From: Gnetum montanum | Lineage: Eukaryota; Streptophyta; Gnetopsida; Gnetales; Gnetaceae | Direction: 5' to 3' | NCBI GenBank assembly: GCA_015680685.1 | Contig: MNCI01030582.1 | Coordinates: forward strand, 798,513 to 862,512 | DNA length: 64,000 nucleotides | In this document: positions 47,489-57,920 of the stretch, piece by piece | Numbering within the stretch: the first letter of the stretch is position 1 | How the letters are laid out: every line of letters begins with the position of its first letter | Notes under the pieces: model-generated | The model's input: the letters and a program-made list of their open reading frames with translations, nothing else | Database searches by the model: none | What the model was told of the DNA's origin: nothing | Translations under genes and position numbers: made by a program

Positions 47489-48260
47489 NNNNNNNNNNNN
47501 NNNNNNNNNNNNNNNNNNNNNNNNNNNNNNNNNNNNNNNNNNNNNNNNNNNNNNNNNNNNNNNNNNNNNNNNNNNNNNNNNNNNNNNNNNNNNNNNNNNN
47601 NNNNNNNNNNNNNNNNNNNNNNNNNNNNNNNNNNNNNNNNNNNNNNNNNNNNNNNNNNNNNNNNNNNNNNNNNNNNNNNNNNNNNNNNNNNNNNNNNNNN
47701 NNNNNNNNNNNNNNNNNNNNNNNNNNNNNNNNNNNNNNNNNNNNNNNNNNNNNNNNNNNNNNNNNNNNNNNNNNNNNNNNNNNNNNNNNNNNNNNNNNNN
47801 NNNNNNNNNNNNNNNNNNNNNNNNNNNNNNNNNNNNNNNNNNNNNNNNNNNNNNNNNNNNNNNNNNNNNNNNNNNNNNNNNNNNNNNNNNNNNNNNNNNN
47901 NNNNNNNNNNNNNNNNNNNNNNNNNNNNNNNNNNNNNNNNNNNNNNNNNNNNNNNNNNNNNNNNNNNNNNNNNNNNNNNNNNNNNNNNNNNNNNNNNNNN
48001 NNNNNNNNNNNNNNNNNNNNNNNNNNNNNNNNNNNNNNNNNNNNNNNNNNNNNNNNNNNNNNNNNNNNNNNNNNNNNNNNNNNNNNNNNNNNNNNNNNNN
48101 NNNNNNNNNNNNNNNNNNNNNNNNNNNNNNNNNNNNNNNNNNNNNNNNNNNNNNNNNNNNNNNNNNNNNNNNNNNNNNNNNNNNNNNNNNNNNNNNNNNN
48201 NNNNNNNNNNNNNNNNNNNNNNNNNNNNNNNNNNNNNNNNNNNNNNNNNNNNNNNNNNNN
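47489..48260. other. Assembly gap of 772 N inside solo LTR B
   Basis: Run of 772 N in the R/U5 part of the LTR, at about the same place as the 755-N gap of copy A. Apparent frames across it are meaningless. Confidence 0.99.
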
Positions 48261-48604
48261 GAAGTTCTTAGTGATTTTATAAACAAGGTGATAACATAAT
48301 ATCTACCTTGGCATAAATGTTGCTGGTACCTTAATCCTAAATAATTCATGTGCACTTTCACCTGTATGAAAATGGCTGGAAAATTTAAATTCGAAATATC
48401 AAGCCTGAATGTGAAGGCGCTAGGCCTGGAATTGCCAGCAACTAATTTAAATTATCTTGCCCTGTCGAAAATCGTTACCAACAACTGCCATCACGGGAGA
48501 AGGCTCAACCACCGCATTAGGAAATGTCGCCCTATGTCCCATAAGATTTTGCAACCATTCTAACCTTCTCCTCTCACAAGTGCTCTTCTGGTTTTGATGA
48601 TTAT

Positions 48605-49140
48605 ACAGAAATTTTGCAAGGTGTTTTATCCTTGTGCAGAGCAAATTCGTATCCGCCGCTGCCATCGTTGAAGCTGGCGTTGTCGCGCTTCAAGGAGAAG
48701 CTTCCGCTGGATCTGTGAAACCTAGAACTGCCACCACCCTTGGCGTACGTGGACGAGGCATCTCTGGATCGATCAAACCCTCGGTCATACCTGGAAACTC
48801 TATCAACCCCGGATGAGGTGAAGAATTGCTCCTTTTTCCACTGGCTGCTCCTCCCTCTGCCAGATCTGCACCTTCCTTAGCCAGATCTGGTCAAAGTTGA
48901 GGTCGTAGCTGCTGCGCACATGACTGAGGCTTCTCTTCCATCTGCCACTGACTTCTCATCCACCGCTGTGCATCCTCCCGTTGCTGGCCATCTGTCCTCC
49001 ACTCGTGCGCAGTCCTCCCTCGTAGGTTCTAGAAGTATTCCTTGAGAATCTAGAGCCATTTCTGGCGATGTCGATGCCTAAGGTGATGCCCAAGCCCAAG
49101 CTGATGCCAACGTCTCTGATATTTTTGTTATTTTATTTCG
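48605..49140 (-). other. GC-rich open segment inside solo LTR B, possible captured exon
   Basis: The minus strand from ATG 49059 reads MALDSQGILLEPTREDCARV and on to a stop at 48877. It then continues in the same frame with RSSQWKKEQFFTSSGVDRVS, then RYDRGFDRSRDASSTYAK, then RSSGSFSLKRDNASFNDG, to a stop near 48605. So about 150 codons have one internal stop. The composition (Ser, Arg, Gly, Asp) and codon-like GC content look coding, unlike the surrounding LTR. I recognise no domain. Copy A has a different GC-rich segment here. Capture of a host transcript piece is possible but unproven. Confidence 0.4.
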
Positions 49141-49530
49141 TTTTTTCTGCAATAGAAACCTTCTCATCCTTTGTTAATTAAATTTACCGAATGAAATTCA
49201 AAACCTATTGGTAATCCATTCATGAGGTCTTCCGCACGCTTCCAACTCTTAAGTGGATCTTAATAATCCATTATCCAACATTAGCGGGGAGTATGCTTTT
49301 TGTGGTAAATAATTTCATCCTTTTTTTGCTATTCCAATCTTCAATAAAGGAATTTTAATCTTGCTTTCCAAGAAGGCCTCAACATCAAAATTATTTACCA
49401 GTGGATGTTTCTTCAAAAATACCCATCAACTCACAATACTAAAACTGCAAATTTACAACCAGGGATTGTGCCAATTTTAAATAAAATATTCCAACTATTC
49501 CATGGAATGGCCAAATGTACCAACATAATG

Positions 49531-49830
49531 CTTTCCAAATTCCTAAGATTTTCATTTTGTCTTATGCTCTCAGAGTTTCCAAAAAATTTTCAGAATTTAT
49601 GCAACAACTATCAAATGGCTAGTATAGATATCTACTTCAAGGATGAGATGTCTATCTATCACTAGCTTAAATGTAGGGGAGACATCTACTTGAAGGTGTG
49701 AATGTCTACTATGAGACGTCTTCTTATAGACATCAATTGTGCTAAATAGATGTTTGTTGTTTTAATGAGACATATACCTTCTAGAAACACTTTGAGATAT
49801 GAATCATTTTTTGAATCCCTTGGCTTGTTG
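49531..49830 (+). repeat. Cluster of AGATGTCT/AGACATCT words, smaller
   Basis: AGATGTCT (49646) and its complement AGACATCT (49680), plus near matches GATGTCTA-, AATGTCT-, AGACGTCT- and AGACATC-like, occur within about 150 bp. It is a weaker version of the array at 54560-54735. The surrounding sequence does not otherwise align with that region. Confidence 0.5.
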
Positions 49831-51239
49831 GTAGTCCCTTGAAACATCTTCATTTAGCTTGTAGACTCTATTAACATTTGTGTTCTTATCTTATCCTTTT
49901 TAATCTTCATTTCATCATTGTAGCTCATGTTCTTGAAGTCTTTTACTATTTAACTAGCTTATGGTCCTACAAGATCATAATCACACACACACATTCTACA
50001 TTCTCCATTTTCTTTAAGGTTTTGGCATATTAAAAGGTCAACAATCCATACCACTTAGTGGTGACATCGCATTTTATGATCCCAAAGCTAATAACCATAA
50101 TACTATCACAACTACAAGAAGATATTATTACTTGAAAATAAAGTACAAGGAATCAATGTTATTACTACATAGTTTATTTTATAAGACACTTGACCATTGG
50201 ACAAGCTAGTGACTTCAAGCATGGGTAACATATCTTTCTAGCTCCATAACCAATGTAAGTCCAAGAAACCTTAAAATTCCTAAGTCACCCACCATTAGGC
50301 ATGGGTAACATGTCTTTCTAACAACATGGTAAGAAAACACTTATTTTAGAACAAACTTCCATTTTTCATTAGAAATCAAGTAAATAATACACCTTAATAG
50401 AAGGATAATACTTATAGTAGTAGCCTTAGAGAATCCACACATCTCGTTGATGTTACACCCTTTCCATATCCACTTGGTCCTTCACTTTTCCATTCGAGCA
50501 TAATGATCATTGATTTATGTTATGTTTATTATGAAAGAATGTAATTATGTCCATGGAAAGAACCTCTTATTATTGGAAATGATTACATGGATGATGTGGT
50601 CTCACTATATATGCAGTTGGTCCTTTAAAATTTGATAATATAGGGTCAAATTCTCATTATTTCAACTACATCTCATCTGATTCTTTACACTTTATTAGAA
50701 AGAACAACAAAAATATGTACATGAGAAATAGTAAAATCATGAAAGAATGAAAAATAAATAAGAGTAGGAAAACATATAAAGAATTTGAAAGATATTAAAG
50801 AATAAAAAATGATAAGAAATATGAAAGGTATGGAAGAATACAAAAGATATTAAAGAATGTAAAAATTGGAAAAAATGTAAAATGTATAACAAAAATGTTA
50901 AAATAAGGTTTGTTGCCTAAGTGTCAAAATTGACATCCCCATGACTATTATCAAAAGTGGTAATTTGAAATATTAAATGGATAGTAAGTGGTTTAGTATG
51001 TAAGGTAGAGTTTGTGGAGTAGGGAAAGTCAAGCTATTGGATATTGATAAGGATGAGCTTCTATGGAACCATTGGATGACAAATTTTCATGGTGTCTAAT
51101 TGATATATAGCATAGATGATATAAGGTCACTCTCATAAGGTTTAAAACTTGTCTTTGGTGGGACATAGTTTAGGTTATAATAAAGGACTTTATATCTAGG
51201 ATTGATAAATACTTGTCTAATTTTGGCATCATGCCTATG
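49831..51239 (-). other. E-type spacer downstream of integrase
   Basis: Blocks at 50440-50520 match 59340-59430 and 30100-30170 of other E copies. GCATGGGTAACAT(G/A)TCTTTC occurs twice (50218 and 50299) and again at 59118. It is probably the 3' part of the outer E element after pol. A-rich simple DNA lies at 50700-50900. Confidence 0.45.
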
Positions 51240-52030
51240 TTTGGAATAAATGTTTATGGATTTCATTACTTTTTTGAGCTACTAATTGATTTTCGTCTAA
51301 GAGATGAAGATTCATCAATTGTTCCTTTTGTGCTAGGCCTAATCCTAGGTCAAGAGTGTAAGTAGTTCCAAGTTTATTTAATTCTGATTGAATTGGCAGA
51401 GTACATAATTTGCCATAAACTAATTCGTATGGGGAATACCCTATAGGAAATTTCTAAGTTGACCTATATGCCAATAGAGCATCATTAAATTTAGTGCTCC
51501 TATCCTTCATATATCTACTAACAGATCTAGTTAATATTCTTGTCATTACTTTGTTAATTAATTTTCTTAGGGGATGATAAGATGTAGTTCATTTATGATT
51601 GACTCCAAGTTATTGCATTAGCTTCTTAAACATAGCTCTAGTAAAATGAACCCTATTTTCTAATATTAACATTCATGGTACTCAAAATTTGTTCACCACA
51701 TGTTGTTGAAAGGACTTTGTAGCCATTTTTTTGTGTGTGATATTTAACTGTAGCTACTTCTACCCATGTAGTATAGTAATTAATAGTCACAATAACGTAA
51801 TACATTCCATTCGACATTGGTGTAATGGAAACCATAAAGTTAATTTTCCAAATGTTAAAGAGTTCTAATGGTTGTATCCACTATTATGACCCTTTGTTTT
51901 TAGCTATCAGTCCTCCATTCCTTTGGTAGCTTTCTTAACATCCAATAAGTAAAATTTTTCAAAGACTTTCAAACAACCATGGCCAACCACAACACCTCAT
52001 TGTATGGCAAGTACATTATATTTTCATGAT
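51240..52030 (-). pseudogene. Ty3/gypsy integrase on the minus strand, probably outer E pol
   Basis: Minus-strand frames join to QRNGG (end of the zinc-binding part), then PLELFNIWKINFMVSITPMS, then MYYVIVTINYYTTWVEVATV (integrase core, with Asp of I-DFM now Asn). A decayed stretch follows where the second Asp should lie (about 51640). Then come RYMKDRSTKFNDALLAYRST (about 51500), SPYELVYGKLCTLPIQSELN (about 51420) and LDENQLVAQKS. This is the usual Ty3/gypsy integrase order. Strand and position, between gag-side sequence and the E spacer, suggest it belonged to the outer E element. If so, full-length E elements had pol, while E1 and D are pol-less. Confidence 0.75.
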
Positions 52031-52679
52031 CTCATTTTTCCAACTCAATCATTGGGGAGATAACCATCTAACTTGATCCCCTATGTGGATAAATTTTTCA
52101 ATTTTTTGTTTTGCACCATGTTTAATTACTTTTTTAATTATTTATATGTTTTCAATTTTCTTGAAATCTTGTATGTATTTTTTGTTATTCTCCATTATTT
52201 TCATTGTACATATTTTTTCAAATTAATTTTTTAGATATTTTCTTCATTATTAATGCTGTTAATTGTTTCTAAATGCAATTCATTAGAATTGTCAATGTTT
52301 TGTACAAGCTAACCTTATTATTAGGACTATGTTCTATCCTAATGTATGTCAAATACACAATGGTATAAAGTAGTGAGTTCATGAATTCCATTCATTCCAT
52401 GTTAATCAATAAAAAATATACATCATGGAACACCGTGATTATTTCACACAAAATTAAAAAGATCTTATGATCTCATTACTCAAAGAAAGTAGGAAGAACC
52501 AAGTGAAATTGAAAAACAATGTGACCACAAGAGGATTTGTTGAGGCATTTAGCTACTTTGATGAGTCTTATGACATCATGTTGATGCATAATTACTTATA
52601 TTATAATCTTAAATAGAAGTATGTACTCTATAAAGTTTTTTTTTTTTTGACAAAAAGGGAAAAATAAAAATACACATAT
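52031..52679. other. Unassigned AT-rich DNA
   Basis: Region where the rest of pol (RNase H, RT) would be expected on the minus strand, but no RT motif could be read. It may be deleted or replaced by the inverted E fragment that follows. Confidence 0.35.
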
Positions 52680-53300
52680 CTAAAGATCTCTTAGGAAACA
52701 AGCACTAGTTATGAGGCTAGAGATACGTTACCCATGCCTGAAGGTACCCCTCTAACTAAGGCCAAAATTTCTTCCACTTAATTATAAAGTGTGACCACTT
52801 CCTCATACCTTTCTTGCTAAGTAATGGTATACTCTTGTGGTTGTAAAAATCTCGTGGTTGTAAGATAGAAGGCAAGACATCATGAGGCTACTAGTACTAA
52901 TATGGACTTGGTTTGGAACCTAGTTAAAAAGGTATACAAATCACTTTAGCCACATAATCCACAAGAACTTATTGTCACTATGGTAAGGTATCTCACATCA
53001 CTATTTCTATCATCCCTTTTAATTTCCATTATTTACCTCATTGCTACATACCATGATCCACCTAATAAATTTTGTTTAGTATAGTGTAGGGTCATGATGG
53101 CTATGATTATGTGGGTATGATTTCTAAGTTGGATTGACTTTAAATTTCTAGAGTGCGTAAGGATATCTTGTGAAATGGTTATGCAAGGGAATTTAGGGCA
53201 TGGACTTGCTTTGGAGAGGACCCACTTGCATAATTCTTATACATCTAGCTTATTATCCATCATTGCATGCCCAGATTCATCTAGTTGCAATCCTAATAAC
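52680..53300 (+). repeat. Inverted fragment of E-type spacer
   Basis: Plus-strand copy of spacer blocks that are minus-oriented elsewhere. 52715-52745 is the complement of the GGCATGGGTAAC block at 59118, and 53200-53235 is the complement of the block at 29395-29425. It therefore comes from a separate E-type insertion in opposite orientation. Confidence 0.5.
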
Positions 53301-54429
53301 ATGAATCATCCAAATTTGCTAGTTTTTCAAAATTATTTTTGACTTGGAAACATAAAATTCTGAACTCTAATTGAGATATTATTTATCTCTAAAACCTTAT
53401 GTGGAACCTCATGGTTTTTTTTATATCTTTAGAAATCCTTTTTGGCTTTTATTTTGCCCTCATTTTTCTTTAGAACTTTCAAATACTCCTTAGTTGTTCA
53501 ACTTAAAAAATTTTACTAACTATGTCAACACATCTCCATTGATGTAGTCTAATACAAAAATGCATCCCAATTAATGTGGCATAAAAATAGTATATATCTA
53601 TATAATACTTAGCCAACTCTCCACATTTTCTTCTAAACACAAGAGGATTTTTTTGCCTCTTTTAGAGTCCATAAGATTTTAGAATCCATAACTTCTTCTT
53701 AAATCATTTGATTTCACTCATTTTTTGATCTATGAGCTTTCAAAGATAAGATCTATGTCATGGAGGCATCAATAAGTGATTTTCTCACAAAATTTCTAAC
53801 AACCCATAAAGTGTTAATTTTACTAAGGTATTAAAAATCAAGGAAATAAATACATTCAACTACCTCTAGACCTTAAGATTTAAGCTTCTACAACTACTTA
53901 AGAGATTTAACTATTAATTTTTCCAAAATTAACACTAACCAGGGGTAATCGAAAGGTACATGAAACTTAAGAATCAAAGCTAAGACTAATCCATGATCAT
54001 CCATGTGATTGCAAATGGCACCTAAATGAGATCTGTAAGTAGTTGAATCATCATCGTCCAAGAAAAAAGTAGCCAGGAGGAAGAGGATAGTAGTAACAAC
54101 AAAAAAAATAATAAGAAGAGTAAGTTGTAGAGGCAAATCATGCTAAAGGGCCTCTAAAAGAATAGCCCAAGGTAGAATATGTTCATGAAAATTACACTAT
54201 AGAAATAGGGTAGTCAAGGTAGGATGAGGTACTAAGGCCTAGGTCAAACCTGGAGATTACATAATAGAGGCCTTTCTAGAGAAGTTTCAAAGTAAGAAAA
54301 TTAAAATTAAAATTTTTCAAGAACTAAACTTTAAACCCTTCTTGAAGGTCATACCAAAGGATGTCCATGGAAAGTATAGGCATTACTAGTATGGTTCGCC
54401 ATTTTCACTATTGGGGAACTGGTGTAGGA
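53301..54429. other. Unassigned region
   Basis: AT-rich. The open minus frame at 53894-54136 is Leu/Val-rich with a DDDD stretch and no recognisable family. No repeat edge could be fixed. Confidence 0.35.
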
Positions 54430-55362
54430 ACATCTCTTTCAATCCTCTTGTTCTTCATTACATGTAAGATTTGTAGGTTTTGAGCCCTATAGTGATGCCT
54501 TGGTGCTTGAGAAGATTTCTTGGTTGGGACTTGAGTCTTTACAAAAGATGTTTTTACTCTAGTTGGAGATGTCTTAGAATTCAATGAGATGTCTTACCTA
54601 CATAGGAGACATTTTGGAGGAGATGTCTTACTAATATTGAAGATGTCTCAAGCAATATGTCTTTCCTAGAAGGAGACATCTCTAAAAAATAGTAGATGTC
54701 TTAACCAAAAGCTAATTTTTGATAGGAGACATCTTCCCAAGGCTAGAGAGGACTTGTACAGCTAAGAAACTTCCAAAATTGGTTATTCCAATTCAAGAAA
54801 TAGTGGAAGAAGGTAGAAAAGAATGGAAAAGAGTGAAGGATCTTCAAGTAGATCTTGAGGAAAGTCTACTAGGACTTTTCTTATCTTGTTTTCTAATAAA
54901 TATAGATTGTTACATGCTTGAAAGAAGAGGGAGTTAAGAGAGGAGATTTCTCAATGAGTGCTCTAAATTTGTTGAGTGCTTTGACAAGATGCAAAAGAGA
55001 ACATTGAGTGAGTGCATAGAGGTTGTAGCTCCAGTGTTAATTATGTTATGTACTAGCCTATGTGTTATAGTATTTCTTGTATATTGATATCTCATTCCCA
55101 GGTTGTGGGAGAATCTCTCTATCAGTTGTGCCTTGCATTGGGAATAGCCATTGTATGATTGTAGAGTCTCATGTTCTACAGTATTATTTGAGTTATTTGA
55201 AAGGTTGTGGATATATTGTGGATTTTGGAAACCCTGTCATAATCTTCTAATCAATTACTCGAAGATAGCTAGTTTTCTTATTTTTTGGTAGAAGTATTAT
55301 CTTTTCATAATATCTAGAATTAGTATTTCAAGGTGATTAATTAGTGGAGTAAACCTACTTTA
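54430..55362 (+). repeat. Probable LTR of element G
   Basis: Called an LTR because it ends just before a tRNA-iMet-like primer site at 55366 and a gag-like start at 55488. Its proximal part carries the AGATGTCT array, as U3 regions often carry enhancer repeats. The left edge is uncertain (near GGTGTAGGAACATCTC at about 54421). The open frame at 54719-54937 is within this region and unassigned. No partner LTR was found. Confidence 0.5.
54567..54734 (+). promoter_or_regulatory. Array of AGATGTCT and its reverse complement
   Basis: Seven exact 8-mers in 168 bp: AGATGTCT at 54567, 54587, 54621, 54641 and 54694, AGACATCT at 54674 and 54727, plus near matches at about 54546, 54607 and 54656. Most are preceded by G, giving GAGATGTCT. 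The spacing is irregular (20-50 bp), so this looks like a clustered protein-binding site rather than a tandem duplication. Confidence 0.7.
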
Positions 55363-55365
55363 GCG

Positions 55366-55384
55366 TTATTAGTATCAAATCTTT
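55366..55384 (+). promoter_or_regulatory. Decayed tRNA-iMet primer-binding site of element G
   Basis: TTAGTATCAAATCTTTG compares with the common plant LTR-element primer site TTGGTATCAGAGC, with mostly G-to-A changes. It lies about 100 bp before a gag-like ATG. Confidence 0.5.
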
Positions 55385-55487
55385 GTATTAAGTTTTATAT
55401 TGATAACAAATTTAAAGATTTTTCTTTATTTTTGCTTGGATTTGGTCAAGGATTTTCCTAATTTCATACGGCACCTAAGAAGAAAAA

Positions 55488-55735
55488 AATGCAAGATATA
55501 AATAGAGACATAGAGATTATGAAATCTACCTTCCAAATGATGGTTGCTCAGCTGGATGGAATTAGCAAATAGACAAAAATGCTAGTCCTAGCCATATCTA
55601 TACATGCAAAGATCACTAGCATGCATGTTCAAATGAAAATATTTAACAACTAGGCAGAGATGGAGCAGATGAAGAGAAAGGATAATCTATCTAAAGAGAG
55701 AGAGAAAAAAAATAGAAAAACAAAAAAATGGGATT
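55488..55735 (+). pseudogene. gag N-terminal fragment of element G
   Basis: The ATG near 55488 reads MQDINRDIEIMKSTFQMMVA, then QLDGIS, a stop, and on to MEQMKRKDNLSKEREKKN. This heptad-like Met/Leu/Lys pattern is a coiled-coil start common in plant gypsy or copia gag proteins. It breaks off at about 55740, where E-type spacer sequence begins. The family call is weak and rests mainly on position after the primer site. Confidence 0.4.
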
Positions 55736-55739
55736 CAAA

Positions 55740-56104
55740 ATACTCCTCTCTAAAGAACTCGTAAGATACAAGCATTGGTTATGTGGCTAGAAAGACACGT
55801 TATCTATGCCTAAAGGTAACCCTCTAACTAAGGCCCAAAATTCATCCTTAATAATATCTAAAACTAATTTCTTCTTCTATTTTTGAAGTAATGCTCATTC
55901 TCTATGATTGTTATGAATTCATGATGGTAGACAAGAAGGGGCACATCAATGTGATACCACTATAAATTGTATGAACTTAGTCTAAAACTTGGATAGATAG
56001 TTATGATGTTCATCTTAATTAGAATTGACATAAGAACCTATTGTGAGCATGGCTTGGTACCTTATATCCCAATCTCTATAATTCCTTCTCATCACAGTAT
56101 TCAC
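55740..56104 (+). repeat. Second inverted fragment of E-type spacer
   Basis: Aligns with 52680-53040 in the same orientation (CTAAAGA-CTC, then ACAAGCA and GGCTAGA blocks, then AAGGTA(A/C)CCCTCTAACTAAGG). It is opposite to 59100-59160. Confidence 0.55.
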
Positions 56105-56969
56105 CTTACTATTGAACCATACGAATCACAAGCATTCATGCATGATCTAATTGAATTTCGTGGATCGAACTAGCATAGCATCTAGATTGTTAAGCATTTA
56201 TCATAAGATGTTATCTTCCCACTTGGACTAGTGGTAGCTTTGTCATGTATGGTTTAGTCCAAAGTGAGGCATATGATTATTGATGTTGTTTTGGCCTTAT
56301 TCTAATCTTATAATAATAGAGAAACTAATTATTTAATCTAATTAACAATGAAAATTAAAGTATAAACTACCCTATGGGTAATGAGTTTCCATTTCTAGCT
56401 TGCCATACATGTCTTGAATCCACATATCCACTACTGGGATTACCAATCACTATGCTATTGGGCGAACCAAGCAATAACGCTACTAAGATTACCATGAAAA
56501 TACTTGTTTATGCTCAAAATTGGTTGTACTCATTCTACCAATTGATCAATATGCATGGAAATGTAAATATTAACTAAGTACATGAAATATAAATTACATT
56601 AAAAGTAAATTTAATCTAAGTTAAAGTGTTGCAATGAATAAGAAATAATCTCTATCTTATTGTCATTCATGGAATGTGTCTAGGTACATTGCCACTTGAA
56701 TAAGACATTGTACAATTGACTCAAATCCATACTATAGGCACTCATTGACTATTCTCTAAGACTATGGAATAAAACTACAAGAGTCCAACTACTTTATTAA
56801 AAAAAGATTGAAAAATACATGGTAGGAGCACATGTATTTATAGGTGGGCATGCATCCCATGATGTCGGATATTCAATGTTGAAACTTGTGCTTCGATATT
56901 GGGGCTAAGATATCAAATCCCCAATATTGGATACCTGATATCTTAGCCTACAAGAAACATGATTTATCA
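56105..56969 (-). repeat. E-family LTR 5: 3' LTR of element D, left edge truncated
   Basis: Aligns with the other E LTRs from ACCATACGAATCAC rightwards. The terminal TGATGAG block is missing. The right end is GATTTATCA, followed by TATCCCTA (complement of purine tract TAGGGATA). TATA on the minus strand near 56830. It is most similar to LTR 7 at 62325, so these two are taken as the LTR pair of D. Confidence 0.65.
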
Positions 56970-57920
56970 TATCCCTATGACTATATGAAAATTCTTCCTC
57001 AAGTGAATAAAAGAAGGAATAAGTTTTCTACAAAATATTGAGAAGATATGAGATTATTGACTAAATCTAACTACTAACTGAGTTTGAGTGTCGCATTAAA
57101 AACTTTTATTTGAGTGGTTGTAAAAAAATGACCAAATGACAAAAAAAATTGGATAAACATTGAAGATTAGAAAATTTGTAAAGGTCCTCATAAATCTACA
57201 GAAGATGAATCTTCTAATTGCCACTAGTGGTGGCAAACTCCCAACCTTGACTATTATGTTGATGCTTCTCTAGTTATGAAGAATGTTCTTGAAGGATGAT
57301 GGATCGAGCAATCATGTGATGTTTGAGGCATTATCCTGTATGTACTACTATTTGTCCATGGGCATATCCTTTGTTGTCCCTCTCTTGGCTTCATTTTTGT
57401 GCTTGGAAAAAGACTATCTTCCTTAGGTGTTCCTTTTAACATCACTTGTGTCACCAAAGGATCAACATTAGTTTTGTTAAATTTTCCTTAATAATTAATC
57501 CTTTTTGATCCCTTAGTTTACATTTAAGCATAAGGGGATGATAGTGTACTATGCCCAAGGCTATGAGGCAACTAAAATCATGAAGCTATTCACATTATTT
57601 TGATCAATTACTATTAGTTACCATGATGTTTGAAAATATGATGTTGGAAAAAATTTAAAAAATTTTAAAAAAATTTGAAGAAAATATTCCTAGCCCCAAT
57701 GACTAATGAGTGTAACCCCAAAAGTGCATAAATTTTTGAATAATTAAAACTAAAATTCTAATGCAAAAGATGGCCAAGAAATTTTTTAGAAGTTGAAGGA
57801 TATTAAGATAGAAAAGTAGAAAAAATTAAATAAAAGGGATGAGAAGTAGTCCCAGAATTATGCATAAATTCAAAGAAATCATCACTAATGTTCTACAAGA
57901 TGTGAAGCTTAGTTCAAAGT
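56970..57920 (-). other. 3' internal part of element D
   Basis: The minus strand contains an open frame at 57254-57490 reading TNVDPLVTQVMLKGTPKEDS, then REGQQRICPWTNSSTYRIMP, ending FFITREAST. I do not recognise it. The same sequence occurs inverted at 62585-62830, so it is a conserved 3' piece of this subfamily, in the place that ORFx occupies in E1. Confidence 0.5.

Larger units (their letters stand above)
47023..49525 (-). mobile_element. Solo LTR of family S, copy B, inverted, with N gap
   Basis: On the minus strand it starts TGTTGGTACATTTGG and ends GGTCGCCAACA, like copy A at 6380-9369. It is flanked by the perfect duplication TAATG (47018-47022 and 49526-49530). Length is 2503 bp including 772 N. 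The outer about 400 bp on each side align well with copy A, and the centre differs. The coding-strand TATA TTTATAAAATC lies at about 48272-48285, just before the gap. Confidence 0.85.

Noticed and set aside
47414-48361. Open frames on both strands across the second N gap
   Set aside because: They exist only because N codons hide stops. The sequence is an LTR with no coding evidence.
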